Shown: positions 8,368 through 16,511, counted from the first letter of the stretch. The stretch: DNA of 54,839 bases from UBA1479 sp038109305 (GCA_038109305.1 JAYNIR010000018.1:1-54839), one strand, 5' to 3'. The notes: generated by a model from the sequence alone, not told the origin. Translations and numbers: made by a program.

Positions 8368-9048
8368 CTAGTTGCCGCCGCCGAACCGGACGGCCAGCGC
8401 CTCCCATTCGGACGCCGCAATGACGGCGACGGTTTCGAACCCAAGCGGCGTGCCGGGCCGGACGGCATAGACGCCCGCCCCTGCTTCGTCCGTGTATTCG
8501 CCGGTCGCCGCCCGCATCAGGTTGCCGTGGCCGACGATGACGACGTTTTTTCCGGCGGGCGCGGCGGCGGTGACGATTGCCCGCGCGTTCCGCACGGCGG
8601 CGTCATGGCCGCCGACGTAATGTTCGGACCTGAGGTTCATGATATGCCTCGTGGTCCGGACCGGCCCCAGCCCAAGATGTTTTGCCGTTTCCGCCGCGCG
8701 GCAGTATTCGGACGAAATGACCTCGGCCACCGGTATTTTCAACGCCCGCATGGCCCGGCCGATGCGTTCGGCGGTCGCCCGGCCGGTGTCGGACAGCTGG
8801 CGCATCTTGTTGGGATCGCAGCTCACCCAGTCGCCGTCTTTTTCTACCTGATCGCCCTTCGACCAGTCAGTCTGGGCGTGACGGAAATAAATTTTCAGCC
8901 CGCCGCCCCAAAGCGCATCGACCAGGGCGCGGTCTGAAAGTTTGGTGTCGGCGGCATATCCCGCCGACGCGGCGAAAACGGCCGCCGCGAACGCCCCGGC
9001 GACACCGGCAGAAAGGCTCCCGATATACTCTTTGAATGCCTGCCGCAT
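8368..9048 (-). CDS. Secreted histidine phosphatase family protein
   Basis: A 226-residue protein of the histidine phosphatase (phosphoglycerate mutase-like, SixA-like) superfamily. It has an N-terminal signal peptide (GVAGAFAAAVFAASAGYAA), so it is predicted to be periplasmic. The catalytic histidine lies in YFRHAQT (His57) and the second in VGHGNLMRA. SSEYCRAAETA supplies the usual SxxxRAxxTA motif. The ATG at 9048 is chosen over one 12 codons upstream because AAGGA precedes it at about ten bases and the signal peptide then starts correctly. The substrate is unknown. It is divergent from ccmA and not obviously linked in function to its neighbours. Confidence 0.85.
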   Translation of the reverse strand: MRQAFKEYIGSLSAGVAGAFAAAVFAASAGYAADTKLSDRALVDALWGGGLKIYFRHAQTDWSKGDQVEKDGDWVSCDPNKMRQLSDTGRATAERIGRAMRALKIPVAEVISSEYCRAAETAKHLGLGPVRTTRHIMNLRSEHYVGGHDAAVRNARAIVTAAAPAGKNVVIVGHGNLMRAATGEYTDEAGAGVYAVRPGTPLGFETVAVIAASEWEALAVRFGGGN

Positions 9049-9147
9049 GAAAAAAGATTCCTTGTTTTTCAATAAGTTAAACATGAGTCCAGTGGTCGCT
9101 CAAAATTATCACGTTCGAGACATAATCTCGCCTCATTCAAGTGGCTT

Positions 9148-9160
9148 TATAATGATTATA
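9148..9160. promoter_or_regulatory. Palindromic double -10 element TATAATGATTATA
   Basis: This perfect palindrome gives the consensus -10 hexamer TATAAT on both strands within the divergent gap between the phosphatase gene (minus) and ccmA (plus). Neither strand shows a good -35 hexamer at 16-18 bases. A nearby 7-bp stem (ACCAGAG at 9178-9184, CTCTGGT at 9190-9196, loop CCCCC) could be an operator. Functional assignment is inference. Confidence 0.35.
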
Positions 9161-9222
9161 GACCACCTCGTCTATTAACCAGAGCCCCCCTCTGGTCCCC
9201 TTAATCGGCAACCAGCCGACTT

Positions 9223-9253
9223 TGGGCCGGGCTTTTAACAAAAGCCCGGCCCA
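9223..9253 (+). terminator. Strong hairpin resembling an intrinsic terminator in a divergent gap
   Basis: A perfect 14-bp stem (9223-9236 with 9240-9253) encloses a three-base AAC loop and is followed by CTTTATTT on the plus strand. The stem ends in TTTT/AAAA, so it could act in both directions. No gene on either strand ends here: the flanking genes are divergent. It may therefore end a short unannotated transcript starting near 9160, or insulate the two promoters. Confidence 0.6.
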
Positions 9254-9345
9254 CTTTATTTCAAGGCCTGCAGTCCTCCCGCGCATTGTGATTTCGCGCA
9301 TTCCCTTCCTGTATTCCGGGGCCGTTCCGGGCTAAGGTCTGAGCC

Positions 9346-9999
9346 ATGAACGACAAGACCGACAAAGGCCGTTTCGATTGCCGGGGGCTTGCCTGCGTGC
9401 GCGGCGGCCGGCGGGTGTTCGACCGCCTGAACATGACCCTCAAGGCGGGCGGCGCCCTGGTGCTGCGCGGGCCCAACGGATCGGGCAAATCGTCCCTGCT
9501 CCGGCTCATGGCGGGCCTGCTGCATCCGGCGGAAGGACAGATCGCCTGGGACAGCGCGCCCGTCGCCGACGACCCCGAGGCGCACCGCGCGCGGCTCTGC
9601 TACGTCGGGCATTTGGACGCCCAGAAACCGGCCCTGACCCTGCGCGAAAATTTGGCCTTCTGGGCCGAGATTCAGGGCGGCGGCGATGTAGGCCGCGCGC
9701 TCGACGCTTTCGCCCTGACGGCGCTGGCCGATCAACCGGCCCGGTTCCTGTCGGCGGGGCAGCGCCGGCGGGCCAACCTCGCGCGTCTGGCGCTGGCGCC
9801 CCGGGCGCTCTGGCTTTTGGATGAACCGGCAACGGCGCTCGACCAGGAAACCCGGTTGCGCCTGAACGCGTTGATCGCCGATCTACGGCGGACCGGCGGC
9901 ATGGTCGTGGTGTCGACGCACGAGGACTTGGACCTGCGCGAAGCGCATACCCTCAACATGGCCGATTATGCGCCCCGGCCCGGCGAGGCGGCGGCGTGA
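9346..9999 (+). CDS. ccmA: Heme exporter ATP-binding protein CcmA
   Basis: A 217-residue ATPase of the CcmABCD complex, which works in heme handling for System I cytochrome c maturation by releasing heme-loaded CcmE. Walker A is GPNGSGKS (42-49), the signature is FLSAGQRRRANLARL and Walker B is LWLLDEPATALD, then STHEDLDL carries the switch histidine. Length and the degenerate LSAGQRRR signature are typical of CcmA. It overlaps ccmB by four bases (GTGA), indicating translational coupling. The usual ccmC, ccmD and later genes do not follow ccmB here. Confidence 0.94.
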   Translation: MNDKTDKGRFDCRGLACVRGGRRVFDRLNMTLKAGGALVLRGPNGSGKSSLLRLMAGLLHPAEGQIAWDSAPVADDPEAHRARLCYVGHLDAQKPALTLRENLAFWAEIQGGGDVGRALDAFALTALADQPARFLSAGQRRRANLARLALAPRALWLLDEPATALDQETRLRLNALIADLRRTGGMVVVSTHEDLDLREAHTLNMADYAPRPGEAAA

Positions 10000-10661
10000 G
10001 CGCCTTTCGCGCCATTCTCGCCCGCGATCTGCGGCTGGCGCTGCGCCAGGCGCTCGATAGCCTTTTGGTCGTCGCGTTTTTCGTCATCGCCGTGGTGCTG
10101 TTCCCGTTGGGTGTCGGGCCCGAGGCCAATGTGCTGTCCCGCATGTCGTCGGGCGTGATTTGGGTGGCGGCGCTGCTGTCGGTGCTGCTGTCCATGGACC
10201 GGCTGTTTCAGGCCGATTACGAAGACGGATCGCTCGACCTGCTGGCTTTGAGCCCGGCGGCGCTCGAGACTGTGGTGATCGCCAAGGTGCTGGCGCACTG
10301 GCTGGTGACGGGCCTGCCGCTGATAATTGCCGCGCCCGTGCTTGCGGTGCTGTTGAACATGCCGGCCGACGGCTTCGGGCTTTTGGTGCTGGCATTGTTG
10401 CTTGGCACGCCGGCGCTGAACCTGATCGGCGCCCTGGGCGCCGCCCTGGTGCTGGGGGCCCGGCGCGGCGGCGTGCTGCTGGCGTTGTTGATTTTGCCTT
10501 TGTCCGTGCCGGTTTTGATTTTCGGCGTCGGCGCGGTCGAGGCCGCCATCAGCGGGTATGCCGCCCGGGTGCCGATGCTTCTATTGGGCGCCATCCTGGC
10601 AGGCTCCTTGGCGCTGTGCCCATGGGGCGCGGCGGCGGCGCTGCGTCAGGCCCTGGAATAG
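9996..10661 (+). CDS. ccmB: Heme exporter permease CcmB
   Basis: A 221-residue inner-membrane protein with six hydrophobic spans, partner of CcmA in the cytochrome c maturation ABC complex. Family features include MDRLFQADYEDGSLDLL after the second span and the glycine/proline pattern LPLSVPVLIFGVGA before the fifth. It starts with GTG at 9996, overlapping the ccmA stop. After its stop there are 98 bases before the next gene, with a TTATAAG box near 10680 that could be a -10 element. Confidence 0.93.
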   Translation: MSAFRAILARDLRLALRQALDSLLVVAFFVIAVVLFPLGVGPEANVLSRMSSGVIWVAALLSVLLSMDRLFQADYEDGSLDLLALSPAALETVVIAKVLAHWLVTGLPLIIAAPVLAVLLNMPADGFGLLVLALLLGTPALNLIGALGAALVLGARRGGVLLALLILPLSVPVLIFGVGAVEAAISGYAARVPMLLLGAILAGSLALCPWGAAAALRQALE

Positions 10662-10759
10662 CGGGCGTGGCCCGAATCCGTTATAAGAGTGCCGTGTCAT
10701 GTATCGGTAAAAATTCAAAAAGAACGCCCGTGCAGTGTTCGTGTGTTGAGGACCCTTAA

Positions 10760-10957
10760 ATGTATGCGTCTCCGTGGCTGACCATCGGCATCGCGCTGGC
10801 CGCCGTCCGCATGACGGTCCAGCGCGGCCGAAAACCGGTTGACCCGATGGACCTGCCGCATCCCGACCACTTTCGCAGGCGCCGGGGGTTGAGCCCGTCG
10901 GAGCAATTGCGCGCTCAACGGTCGCTCATCGGCGGCGGCGGCGGTGGCATGCGATGA
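10760..10957 (+). CDS. Small protein of unknown function upstream of ccmI
   Basis: A 65-residue protein that I do not recognise. The N-terminal 15-20 residues are mildly hydrophobic (SPWLTIGIALAAV) and the rest is basic, with a proline/histidine patch (PMDLPHPDHFRRRRG) and a C-terminal run of six glycines. A GAGGA Shine-Dalgarno lies nine bases before ATG. Its stop overlaps the ccmI start (ATGA), so the two are translationally coupled. By position it could be a stand-in for ccmD or ccmH, but it lacks the CcmD pattern and the CcmH CxxC motif, so no function is assigned. Confidence 0.7.
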   Translation: MYASPWLTIGIALAAVRMTVQRGRKPVDPMDLPHPDHFRRRRGLSPSEQLRAQRSLIGGGGGGMR

Positions 10958-12174
10958 CCGCGCTTTGGGTCGCCATGGCCATTATCGCGGCGGTCGCCGG
11001 TTGGGCGATCGCGGGTCCGCTCATGGCGGCGCCGAAGGTCCTGACGCGCCGGGCGGAATTCGACCGCAACATCTACCGCAATCAGTTGGAAGAAATTGAC
11101 CGCGACCTGGCGAACGGCTTATTGACCGGCGAAACCGCCGAGGCCGCGCGCCTGGAAATCCACCGCCGCATCCTTGCCGCCGACGACGCCGCGGCTGGAG
11201 CGCTGGCGCCCGCCCACTCTGCACCCGGCGGCGATGCAACGGCCCCGCCCGCCGCATCGGGCACCAGAATGACGGGTTGGGCGGTCGCCTTTGGCGTGCC
11301 GATTACGGCGCTGATGCTGTATCTGGCGCTCGGGTCCCCTAACGAACCGGGCCACCCCTACGCGGCGCGGGACATCCCGACAAAAACACAATCAGCCGAA
11401 GCGCCCGGCGACGCGGACATCGAAAATCTCATCCGCCGCTTGGTCGAACGGTTAAAGCAAACACCCGACGACATCGCCGGCTGGTTGTTGCTGGGCCGGA
11501 CGATGGAAAGCCTGGGCCGCTACGACGACGCGCGCAACGCGCTTGCCCGCGCCCAGAAATTAGCCCCCGGCCGCAACGACGTAGACATCGCCTATGCCGA
11601 GGCGGTGATCATTTCGAACGACATGAAGATCGTCGAGGAAGCGGCGGAGATTTTAAAAGCCGTTCACGGCCGCGCGCCGCTCGACCCCAAGGCGCGCTAT
11701 TACCTGGGCATGATGAAAGCGCAGCAGGGCGACGTTGCCGGCGCGCTGCAGGATTGGGTCGACCTGTTGCACCTGTCGCCCCGGGACGCGCCGTGGATCC
11801 CCCTGGTCCGCCAGCAGGTCGCTAAGGCCGCCAACGAATTGAACGTCGATCCGGCGGGCCAGACGCCGTCGGCCGAGGTGATGAACCTGATGTCGAACCG
11901 GCCGCAGACCCCCTTACCCGCCGCGCAGGGTGCGCAGGGCGCGCAGTCGCCAGCCCCGGGTCCGACCCGCGATCAGGTCGAGGCCGCGTCGGAAATGTCG
12001 GCCGAAGACCGGGCGAAGATGATCAAAGGCATGGTCGACCGCCTTGCCCAGCGATTGAAGGAAACGCCGGACGACCTTGCCGGCTGGCAGCGGTTGGAGC
12101 GCGCCTACCGCGTGTTGGGCGAAACCGCCAAGGCCGATGCGGCGGCAGGCCAAATCAAGCGCCTTTCGCAATAG
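10954..12174 (+). CDS. ccmI: Cytochrome c biogenesis protein CcmI (CycH)
   Basis: A 406-residue protein of the CcmI family, the apocytochrome c chaperone that delivers apoprotein to CcmF/CcmH. Transmembrane span 1 covers residues 1-25, followed by the diagnostic cytoplasmic segment RNQLEEIDRDLANGLLTGE. Span 2 is near 105-125 (AVAFGVPITALMLYLALG). The periplasmic part has TPR repeats between about 150 and 285 (GWLLLGRTMESLGRYDDA, ARYYLGMMKAQQGDV) and a further TPR-like unit at the C-terminus after a Gln/Ala/Pro linker. It overlaps the preceding small gene by four bases. The ccmH and ccmF partners are not in this window. Confidence 0.9.
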   Translation: MTALWVAMAIIAAVAGWAIAGPLMAAPKVLTRRAEFDRNIYRNQLEEIDRDLANGLLTGETAEAARLEIHRRILAADDAAAGALAPAHSAPGGDATAPPAASGTRMTGWAVAFGVPITALMLYLALGSPNEPGHPYAARDIPTKTQSAEAPGDADIENLIRRLVERLKQTPDDIAGWLLLGRTMESLGRYDDARNALARAQKLAPGRNDVDIAYAEAVIISNDMKIVEEAAEILKAVHGRAPLDPKARYYLGMMKAQQGDVAGALQDWVDLLHLSPRDAPWIPLVRQQVAKAANELNVDPAGQTPSAEVMNLMSNRPQTPLPAAQGAQGAQSPAPGPTRDQVEAASEMSAEDRAKMIKGMVDRLAQRLKETPDDLAGWQRLERAYRVLGETAKADAAAGQIKRLSQ

Positions 12175-12200
12175 ACTCCGGTCCCCGCCGCCGCCTATAA

Positions 12201-12226
12201 ATCCGGTCAAACCGCAATGACCGGAT
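12201..12226 (+). promoter_or_regulatory. Nine-bp hairpin upstream of pgk
   Basis: ATCCGGTCA (12201-12209) pairs perfectly with TGACCGGAT (12218-12226) around an eight-base loop, 18 bases before the pgk start. No U-run follows, so it is a weak terminator for ccmI. It could be a protein-binding operator or a leader structure of pgk. Confidence 0.45.
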
Positions 12227-12244
12227 AGGGGATCAGACCAAGCT

Positions 12245-13444
12245 ATGCCCGCGCCTAAATTCAAAACCATCGACGACCTGGATGTAAGCGGCAAGACCGT
12301 GCTGCTGCGATCGGACTTGAACGTGCCCATGCAGGGCGGCCGGGTGTCGGACGCGACGCGGCTTGAACGGTCGGCGGGAACCATCACCGAACTGGCGGGC
12401 CGCGGCGCCCGAGTGTGCGTGCTGTCGCATTTCGGCCGGCCCAAAGGCACGCGCGTGCCCGACATGACTTTGAGGCTCGTGGCCGATGCCTTGGCGGGCG
12501 TGATCGGCGGGCTGATCCTGTTCGTCGACGACTGCATCGGCGACACAGCGGCGGCAGCGGTACGCGGCATGAAGAACGGCGACGTGGCGGTGCTGGAAAA
12601 CCTGCGCTTTCACGGCGGCGAAGAAAAGAATGATCCGGCCTTCATCGATGCACTGGCCGCTCTGGGCGACGTTTACGTCAACGACGCGTTTTCGGTGAGC
12701 CACCGAGCGCATGCCTCGACCGAGGGCCTGGCCCACAAACTGCCGTCGGCCGCCGGGCGGCTGATGCAGGCGGAACTGGAAGCGCTCTCAAGCGCGCTGG
12801 AAGCGCCGAAACATCCGGTCGCCGCCATGGTCGGCGGCGCCAAGGTGTCGACCAAGATGGAAGTGCTGGGCAACCTGTCGAAAAAAGTCGATCTGTTGAT
12901 CATCGGCGGCGGTATGGCCAACACGTTCCTGCACGCCCAAGGCATCGACGTCGGCAAGTCATTGTGTGAACACGACATGGCCGACGCCGCCCGCGAGATT
13001 TTGAAGACCGCCGAGGCCGCGAGCTGCGCCGTGGCGCTGCCGGTCGACGCCGTGGTCGCCGCCGAATTCGCCGAGGGCGCGGCAAACGCCGTTGTCGCCA
13101 TCGACGCCGTGCCAGCGGACAAAATGATCCTCGACGCGGGCCCGGCTACGATCGCCGATTTGAAACGGCGTCTAGCCGGCTTTAAAACTCTGGTCTGGAA
13201 CGGGCCTCTGGGCGCGTTCGAGGTCAAACCCTTCGACGCCGGCACGAATGCGCTTGCGGTTGAGGCGGCGCGGCTGACCGGCGCCGGAACGCTGACGTCC
13301 GTCGCGGGCGGCGGCGATACGGTGGCGGCGCTTGCCAACGCCGGGGCCGAAGGCGGGTTTTCCTACGTCTCCGCCGCCGGCGGCGCGTTCCTAGAATGGC
13401 TCGAGGGCAAGGAACTTCCGGGCGTCACCGTGCTTCGCGCGTAA
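12245..13444 (+). CDS. pgk: Phosphoglycerate kinase
   Basis: A 399-residue enzyme, the normal bacterial length, converting 1,3-bisphosphoglycerate and ADP to 3-phosphoglycerate and ATP in the cytoplasm. It shows the substrate-binding RSDLNVPM, LSHFGRPKG, the hinge and adenine-binding segment AMVGGAKVSTKMEVL, and the C-terminal GGGDTVAAL followed by GFSYVSAAGGAFLEWLEGKELPGV. All catalytic arginine, lysine and glycine motifs appear intact. It stands alone, without gap or tpi next to it, downstream of ccmI and convergent with the HAMP sensor gene 47 bases away. Confidence 0.96.
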   Translation: MPAPKFKTIDDLDVSGKTVLLRSDLNVPMQGGRVSDATRLERSAGTITELAGRGARVCVLSHFGRPKGTRVPDMTLRLVADALAGVIGGLILFVDDCIGDTAAAAVRGMKNGDVAVLENLRFHGGEEKNDPAFIDALAALGDVYVNDAFSVSHRAHASTEGLAHKLPSAAGRLMQAELEALSSALEAPKHPVAAMVGGAKVSTKMEVLGNLSKKVDLLIIGGGMANTFLHAQGIDVGKSLCEHDMADAAREILKTAEAASCAVALPVDAVVAAEFAEGAANAVVAIDAVPADKMILDAGPATIADLKRRLAGFKTLVWNGPLGAFEVKPFDAGTNALAVEAARLTGAGTLTSVAGGGDTVAALANAGAEGGFSYVSAAGGAFLEWLEGKELPGVTVLRA

Positions 13445-13490
13445 GGCCACGCGTCCGCCCTGATCGTCAATCGATTTAAGGGGAGCCGGC

Positions 13491-15437
13491 TCAGCCCGCG
13501 TCTTCGCCGGGGGCGCGGATCACCGGCGCGGGCCGGATGGGGTCGGCAGTGCCGTCCGCCGCGCGGGCGACGTCCTCGGGCCGGGTCCGGTGGGTCAGCG
13601 TTTCCAATAACCGTTGCAGGTTGAACGACTGGGCGACCAGTTGATCCGTCGCTTGGCGGGCTTCGTCAGATGCGGACACGGCCATGCGCTGCGCCGTTTC
13701 GGTGACCCGGTCGACCTCTGCGGCGCAATCGGCAAGCGCGCGTTCCGACCGGTCCACCGCATCGCGGATGGCGGCCAGCGCGCGACGGCCTTCGGGCGTA
13801 CCGGCGGCCGGCAGGCCCCCGTCGCCCTGAACGCGGCGCGGGTTTTGCGCAAACAGGAAACTGTTTAAGTGGTCGCGCACGTCGAGCACATGGCGGCCGA
13901 GCATTTCCAGCCGGCCGCGGGCGGCGGCCAGATTGCGGACCAGCGTGTCGGTCAGCTCCACATCGATGATCGCGGCGGCGGCCTGATGGCTGATCGACGA
14001 CAGATGCTGCGAAACCTGCTGGAACGCCGGGTCGCGCCCCGCCTGCCCGGCCTGGGCCTGCGCCTCGGCCTGGGCGCGGGCTAGCGCCGTCGTAGGTGTC
14101 GGCGCCGGCAACGCGGGCGCCTTCGCGGCGTCGGCGGCTTCTTCTTCAATGTCGGCCAGAAGCGCTTCCATTTCGTCCATGTCACGGCGGTAATCGGCAA
14201 GCGTCCGGCGCATGACTTCAAGTTCGTCCTGCGCTTCCCGGTGGACGTGGGATTTTTGAGCTAGATCCTCGACCGCCTGGATGGTTTTGATGTGCGCGTG
14301 TTCAAGGTCCTGACGCAGATGCTCAGCATCGGCGACGGCGGCGATCCAGTCGTCGAACGCGCGGGCCAGCCGCCCGATCGCATCCCGGTTGCCGCGCCCC
14401 GGCAGCACCACCGTGCGGTCGCCGCAGGCAAGCCGCCCGGCGGCGGCGGCAAGCGCCTCGATCGGCCGAGTGACCGACTGCATGATGATCAGGCCCGTCG
14501 CGAGTATCCAAAGAAGCAGGGCCGCACCGCCGCCGGCGACGGACGCAGCGGCAAAGCGGCGCACCTCGGCGACCTGGGCTTCGCGTTCCGCCGTCACTTC
14601 ATCGGCGATGCGGCGCAGTTGGTTCAGCGACGGCGCGATGTAAAGCTGAATGTCGTCAAACCGCTGGGCGTCTTCGTTCAGTGTCACCCTTCCAGTGATC
14701 AGCGCCATCATCGCCGACTGGTGCCGCGCGAGAAGCTCGACGATGACGCGGCGGTCGCCCCGCGGCAATGACGATTTTTCGATGGATTGGTAAAGCGCGC
14801 GGTAGGCCTCCTGCAGCGCTTCCAGATTGGCCGGATCGCCGGTCAGGACCATTTCACTGCCCAGTTGGTTGACCCGCGCCAGCGCTTCGGGGGCATCCCG
14901 CCGGCCCGAGGTCGGGACGCGGGGCGCTAGCGCCTGACCGGCGTCGCGGAGCGCGCGGCCAGCCGCCGCCCAGCCGCCCTGCGCCGCCTGGGACAGGGCC
15001 GTCAGGTGCTGATCGTATTGAACGATGCCGTCACGTAGCGTCGATATCGCGCGCTCTAGATCGTCAGCGTCGGGATGCGCCGCCAACCGGTCGAGCGCCC
15101 GCGCCGCCAGATCCAATTGCTGGCGGCTTTGATCCAGCACGTCCTGCGAGCGGGTGATGACATACTGCTTTTCACGGCTTCGTAAATCCGCGTGGGCGCG
15201 TTCGACCGACGTCGCCAGGGCGCCGACGGTCCGCGCCTGCGCCAGGCCGTTCAGGGCCCGGTCGAGCCACCCGTTCAAGACGACGACCAGCACAGCAAAC
15301 GCAAATGCGGCCAGCACGCCGACGGTGACGAAAACACCCGTGCGTGTGGATAACTTCAGCCCGCCCAGAAACGTCCTGCCGGCATAGCCCGGCCGGCCCA
15401 GCGCCAGATAGGGTTGATCGATGTCGCGTTCGGCCAC
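13491..15437 (-). CDS. HAMP-domain membrane sensor, chemoreceptor-like, without a signalling tip
   Basis: A 648-residue membrane protein. Transmembrane span 1 is near residues 34-55, then a long helical periplasmic region of about 240 residues, span 2 near 297-319, and a HAMP domain at about 320-370 starting with SVTRPIEALAAAAGRL. The rest is mostly coiled coil with an Ala/Pro/Gln linker near 435-470. The layout copies a methyl-accepting chemotaxis protein, but the highly conserved hairpin tip that binds CheA/CheW is not visible, and no kinase or cyclase domain replaces it. It may be a divergent receptor or a scaffold. Its function is therefore unknown beyond sensing at the membrane. It is convergent with pgk. 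Confidence 0.8.
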   Translation of the reverse strand: MAERDIDQPYLALGRPGYAGRTFLGGLKLSTRTGVFVTVGVLAAFAFAVLVVVLNGWLDRALNGLAQARTVGALATSVERAHADLRSREKQYVITRSQDVLDQSRQQLDLAARALDRLAAHPDADDLERAISTLRDGIVQYDQHLTALSQAAQGGWAAAGRALRDAGQALAPRVPTSGRRDAPEALARVNQLGSEMVLTGDPANLEALQEAYRALYQSIEKSSLPRGDRRVIVELLARHQSAMMALITGRVTLNEDAQRFDDIQLYIAPSLNQLRRIADEVTAEREAQVAEVRRFAAASVAGGGAALLLWILATGLIIMQSVTRPIEALAAAAGRLACGDRTVVLPGRGNRDAIGRLARAFDDWIAAVADAEHLRQDLEHAHIKTIQAVEDLAQKSHVHREAQDELEVMRRTLADYRRDMDEMEALLADIEEEAADAAKAPALPAPTPTTALARAQAEAQAQAGQAGRDPAFQQVSQHLSSISHQAAAAIIDVELTDTLVRNLAAARGRLEMLGRHVLDVRDHLNSFLFAQNPRRVQGDGGLPAAGTPEGRRALAAIRDAVDRSERALADCAAEVDRVTETAQRMAVSASDEARQATDQLVAQSFNLQRLLETLTHRTRPEDVARAADGTADPIRPAPVIRAPGEDAG

Positions 15438-15523
15438 GGTTTTTCGCCTAACCTACTGTCCTTGCGGGAAATAATCGCACGTCCCGACATCTACCAGGAT
15501 GCCCGGAATGTCCCAACAATTGT

Positions 15524-15568
15524 TTAACGGTGGCCGCCCGACAGGGCGGTTTTCTTAATCATCGTCAT
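15524..15568 (-). CDS. Candidate 14-codon ORF with a strong Shine-Dalgarno
   Basis: On the minus strand an ATG at 15568 is preceded by AAGGAG at eight bases, an ideal spacing, and encodes MTMIKKTALSGGHR before TAA at 15526-15524. The last codons coincide with a GC hairpin that forms an intrinsic terminator on the opposite strand. It lies 87 bases upstream of the HAMP sensor gene, so it could be a leader peptide for it. I do not recognise the peptide. Confidence 0.4.
   Translation of the reverse strand: MTMIKKTALSGGHR
15534..15556 (+). terminator. Intrinsic terminator on the plus strand without an obvious upstream gene
   Basis: CCGCCC (15534-15539) and GGGCGG (15544-15549) form a stem around GACA and are followed directly by TTTTCTT, a classical intrinsic terminator. 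The nearest plus-strand gene upstream is pgk, more than 2 kb away across an antisense gene. It could stop antisense transcription of the HAMP gene or end a short RNA started within 15438-15530. Confidence 0.55.
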
Positions 15569-15631
15569 GGTTGAAACTCCTTCGCTATTTATCATCATTG
15601 AGGCATCGTTCGTTTGGGGCGGAATAAGACC

Positions 15632-15834
15632 ATGGTCGACAAAATCGGCGGCGCCGGTGCTGCGGGAAATCTTGCGGGGCTTAAACGCGCCCTGAAGAGG
15701 ATCAGGCGGCCAAGGATTTGGTTCTCGAAGCACAAAAAAACCTCAAGGAATTCAACGAGAAAGCGGGCGTCGCCGACGATGTCGATCCAAGCCGCCCGGT
15801 GACCCGCGGCCAGATCATCGGCATACTTGCCTGA
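15632..15834 (+). pseudogene. Frameshifted small gene of about 67 codons
   Basis: The first part from ATG 15632 reads MVDKIGGAGAAGNLAGLKRA and the second part, in another frame to TGA 15834, reads EEDQAAKDLVLEAQKNLKEF followed by a helical, charged tail ending RGQIIGILA. The junction is a CCC run at 15690-15692. Adding one C gives a continuous product reading ...KRAPEEDQ.... The continuous version looks like a normal soluble protein, while the uncorrected frame becomes very basic. It is either a one-base deletion in the organism or a homopolymer sequencing error. I do not recognise the family. Confidence 0.6.
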
Positions 15835-15998
15835 TCGCGGCGGCGGGCGCGGCCCGGCCGCCCGCCCGGCGGACAAATTCCCAAAACACCGAATCGCTTG
15901 AGATTATCGCCCCGGCGCGGCAGGCTTGTGCCCGCCGGCGGGCCACCCCGCGCGCCACCGGCCGCACGAATTAACCCCGGCGACAGGCGCCCCGATCC

Positions 15999-16511
15999 AT
16001 GCCCGACCACGGCCCCCGCGAATGGAAAACCCCCGACGGCGACGACCGCGAACGCCTCGTTTGTCCGGACTGCGGGTTCATTGCTTATGAAAATCCGAAA
16101 ATCATCGCCGGCGTGGTCGCCACGTGGGAAGACAAATACCTTCTATGCCGCCGGGCGATCGAACCCCGGCGGGGCTTGTGGACGGTGCCGGCCGGGTTCC
16201 TGGAATTGAAGGAAACCACGGCCCAGGGCGCCGCGCGCGAAGCCTGGGAGGAAGCCCGCATCCGGGTCGAAATCACCGGACTGATCGGCCTTTATGAAAT
16301 CCCCCGGATTTCCCAGATGTATGTGATCCATTCAGGCCGCATGCTGACCGGCGACCACGAACCCGGCCCGGAAAGCGAGGAAACCGCCCTGGTCGGGTGG
16401 GACGACATTCCGTGGGACCAATTGGCGTTTCCGTCCATCGGCTGGTCCTTGGAGCGCCACCGCGCGGGCGGCCCGCCGGCGGTCGCCCAGGCCCCCGACA
16501 GAAAGCCCTGA
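15999..16511 (+). CDS. Nudix hydrolase with an N-terminal zinc-ribbon-like motif
   Basis: A 170-residue Nudix protein. The Nudix box is complete (GFLELKETTAQGAAREAWEEA, showing the GX5EX7REUXEE pattern) at about residues 66-86, so Mg-dependent pyrophosphohydrolase activity is expected. N-terminal to it is a CPDCG knuckle and the YENPKII motif, shared with NADH pyrophosphatase and ADP-ribose pyrophosphatase-like members that hydrolyse dinucleotides. Only one cysteine pair is seen, so zinc binding is uncertain. The substrate cannot be named. The 164 bases before it are GC-rich and contain no gene that I can support. Confidence 0.88.
   Translation: MPDHGPREWKTPDGDDRERLVCPDCGFIAYENPKIIAGVVATWEDKYLLCRRAIEPRRGLWTVPAGFLELKETTAQGAAREAWEEARIRVEITGLIGLYEIPRISQMYVIHSGRMLTGDHEPGPESEETALVGWDDIPWDQLAFPSIGWSLERHRAGGPPAVAQAPDRKP

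Noticed and set aside
10760..10957. Identification of the small gene before ccmI as ccmD
   Set aside because: CcmD has a strongly hydrophobic central span with a short basic tail. This protein has only a weak hydrophobic start and a glycine run.
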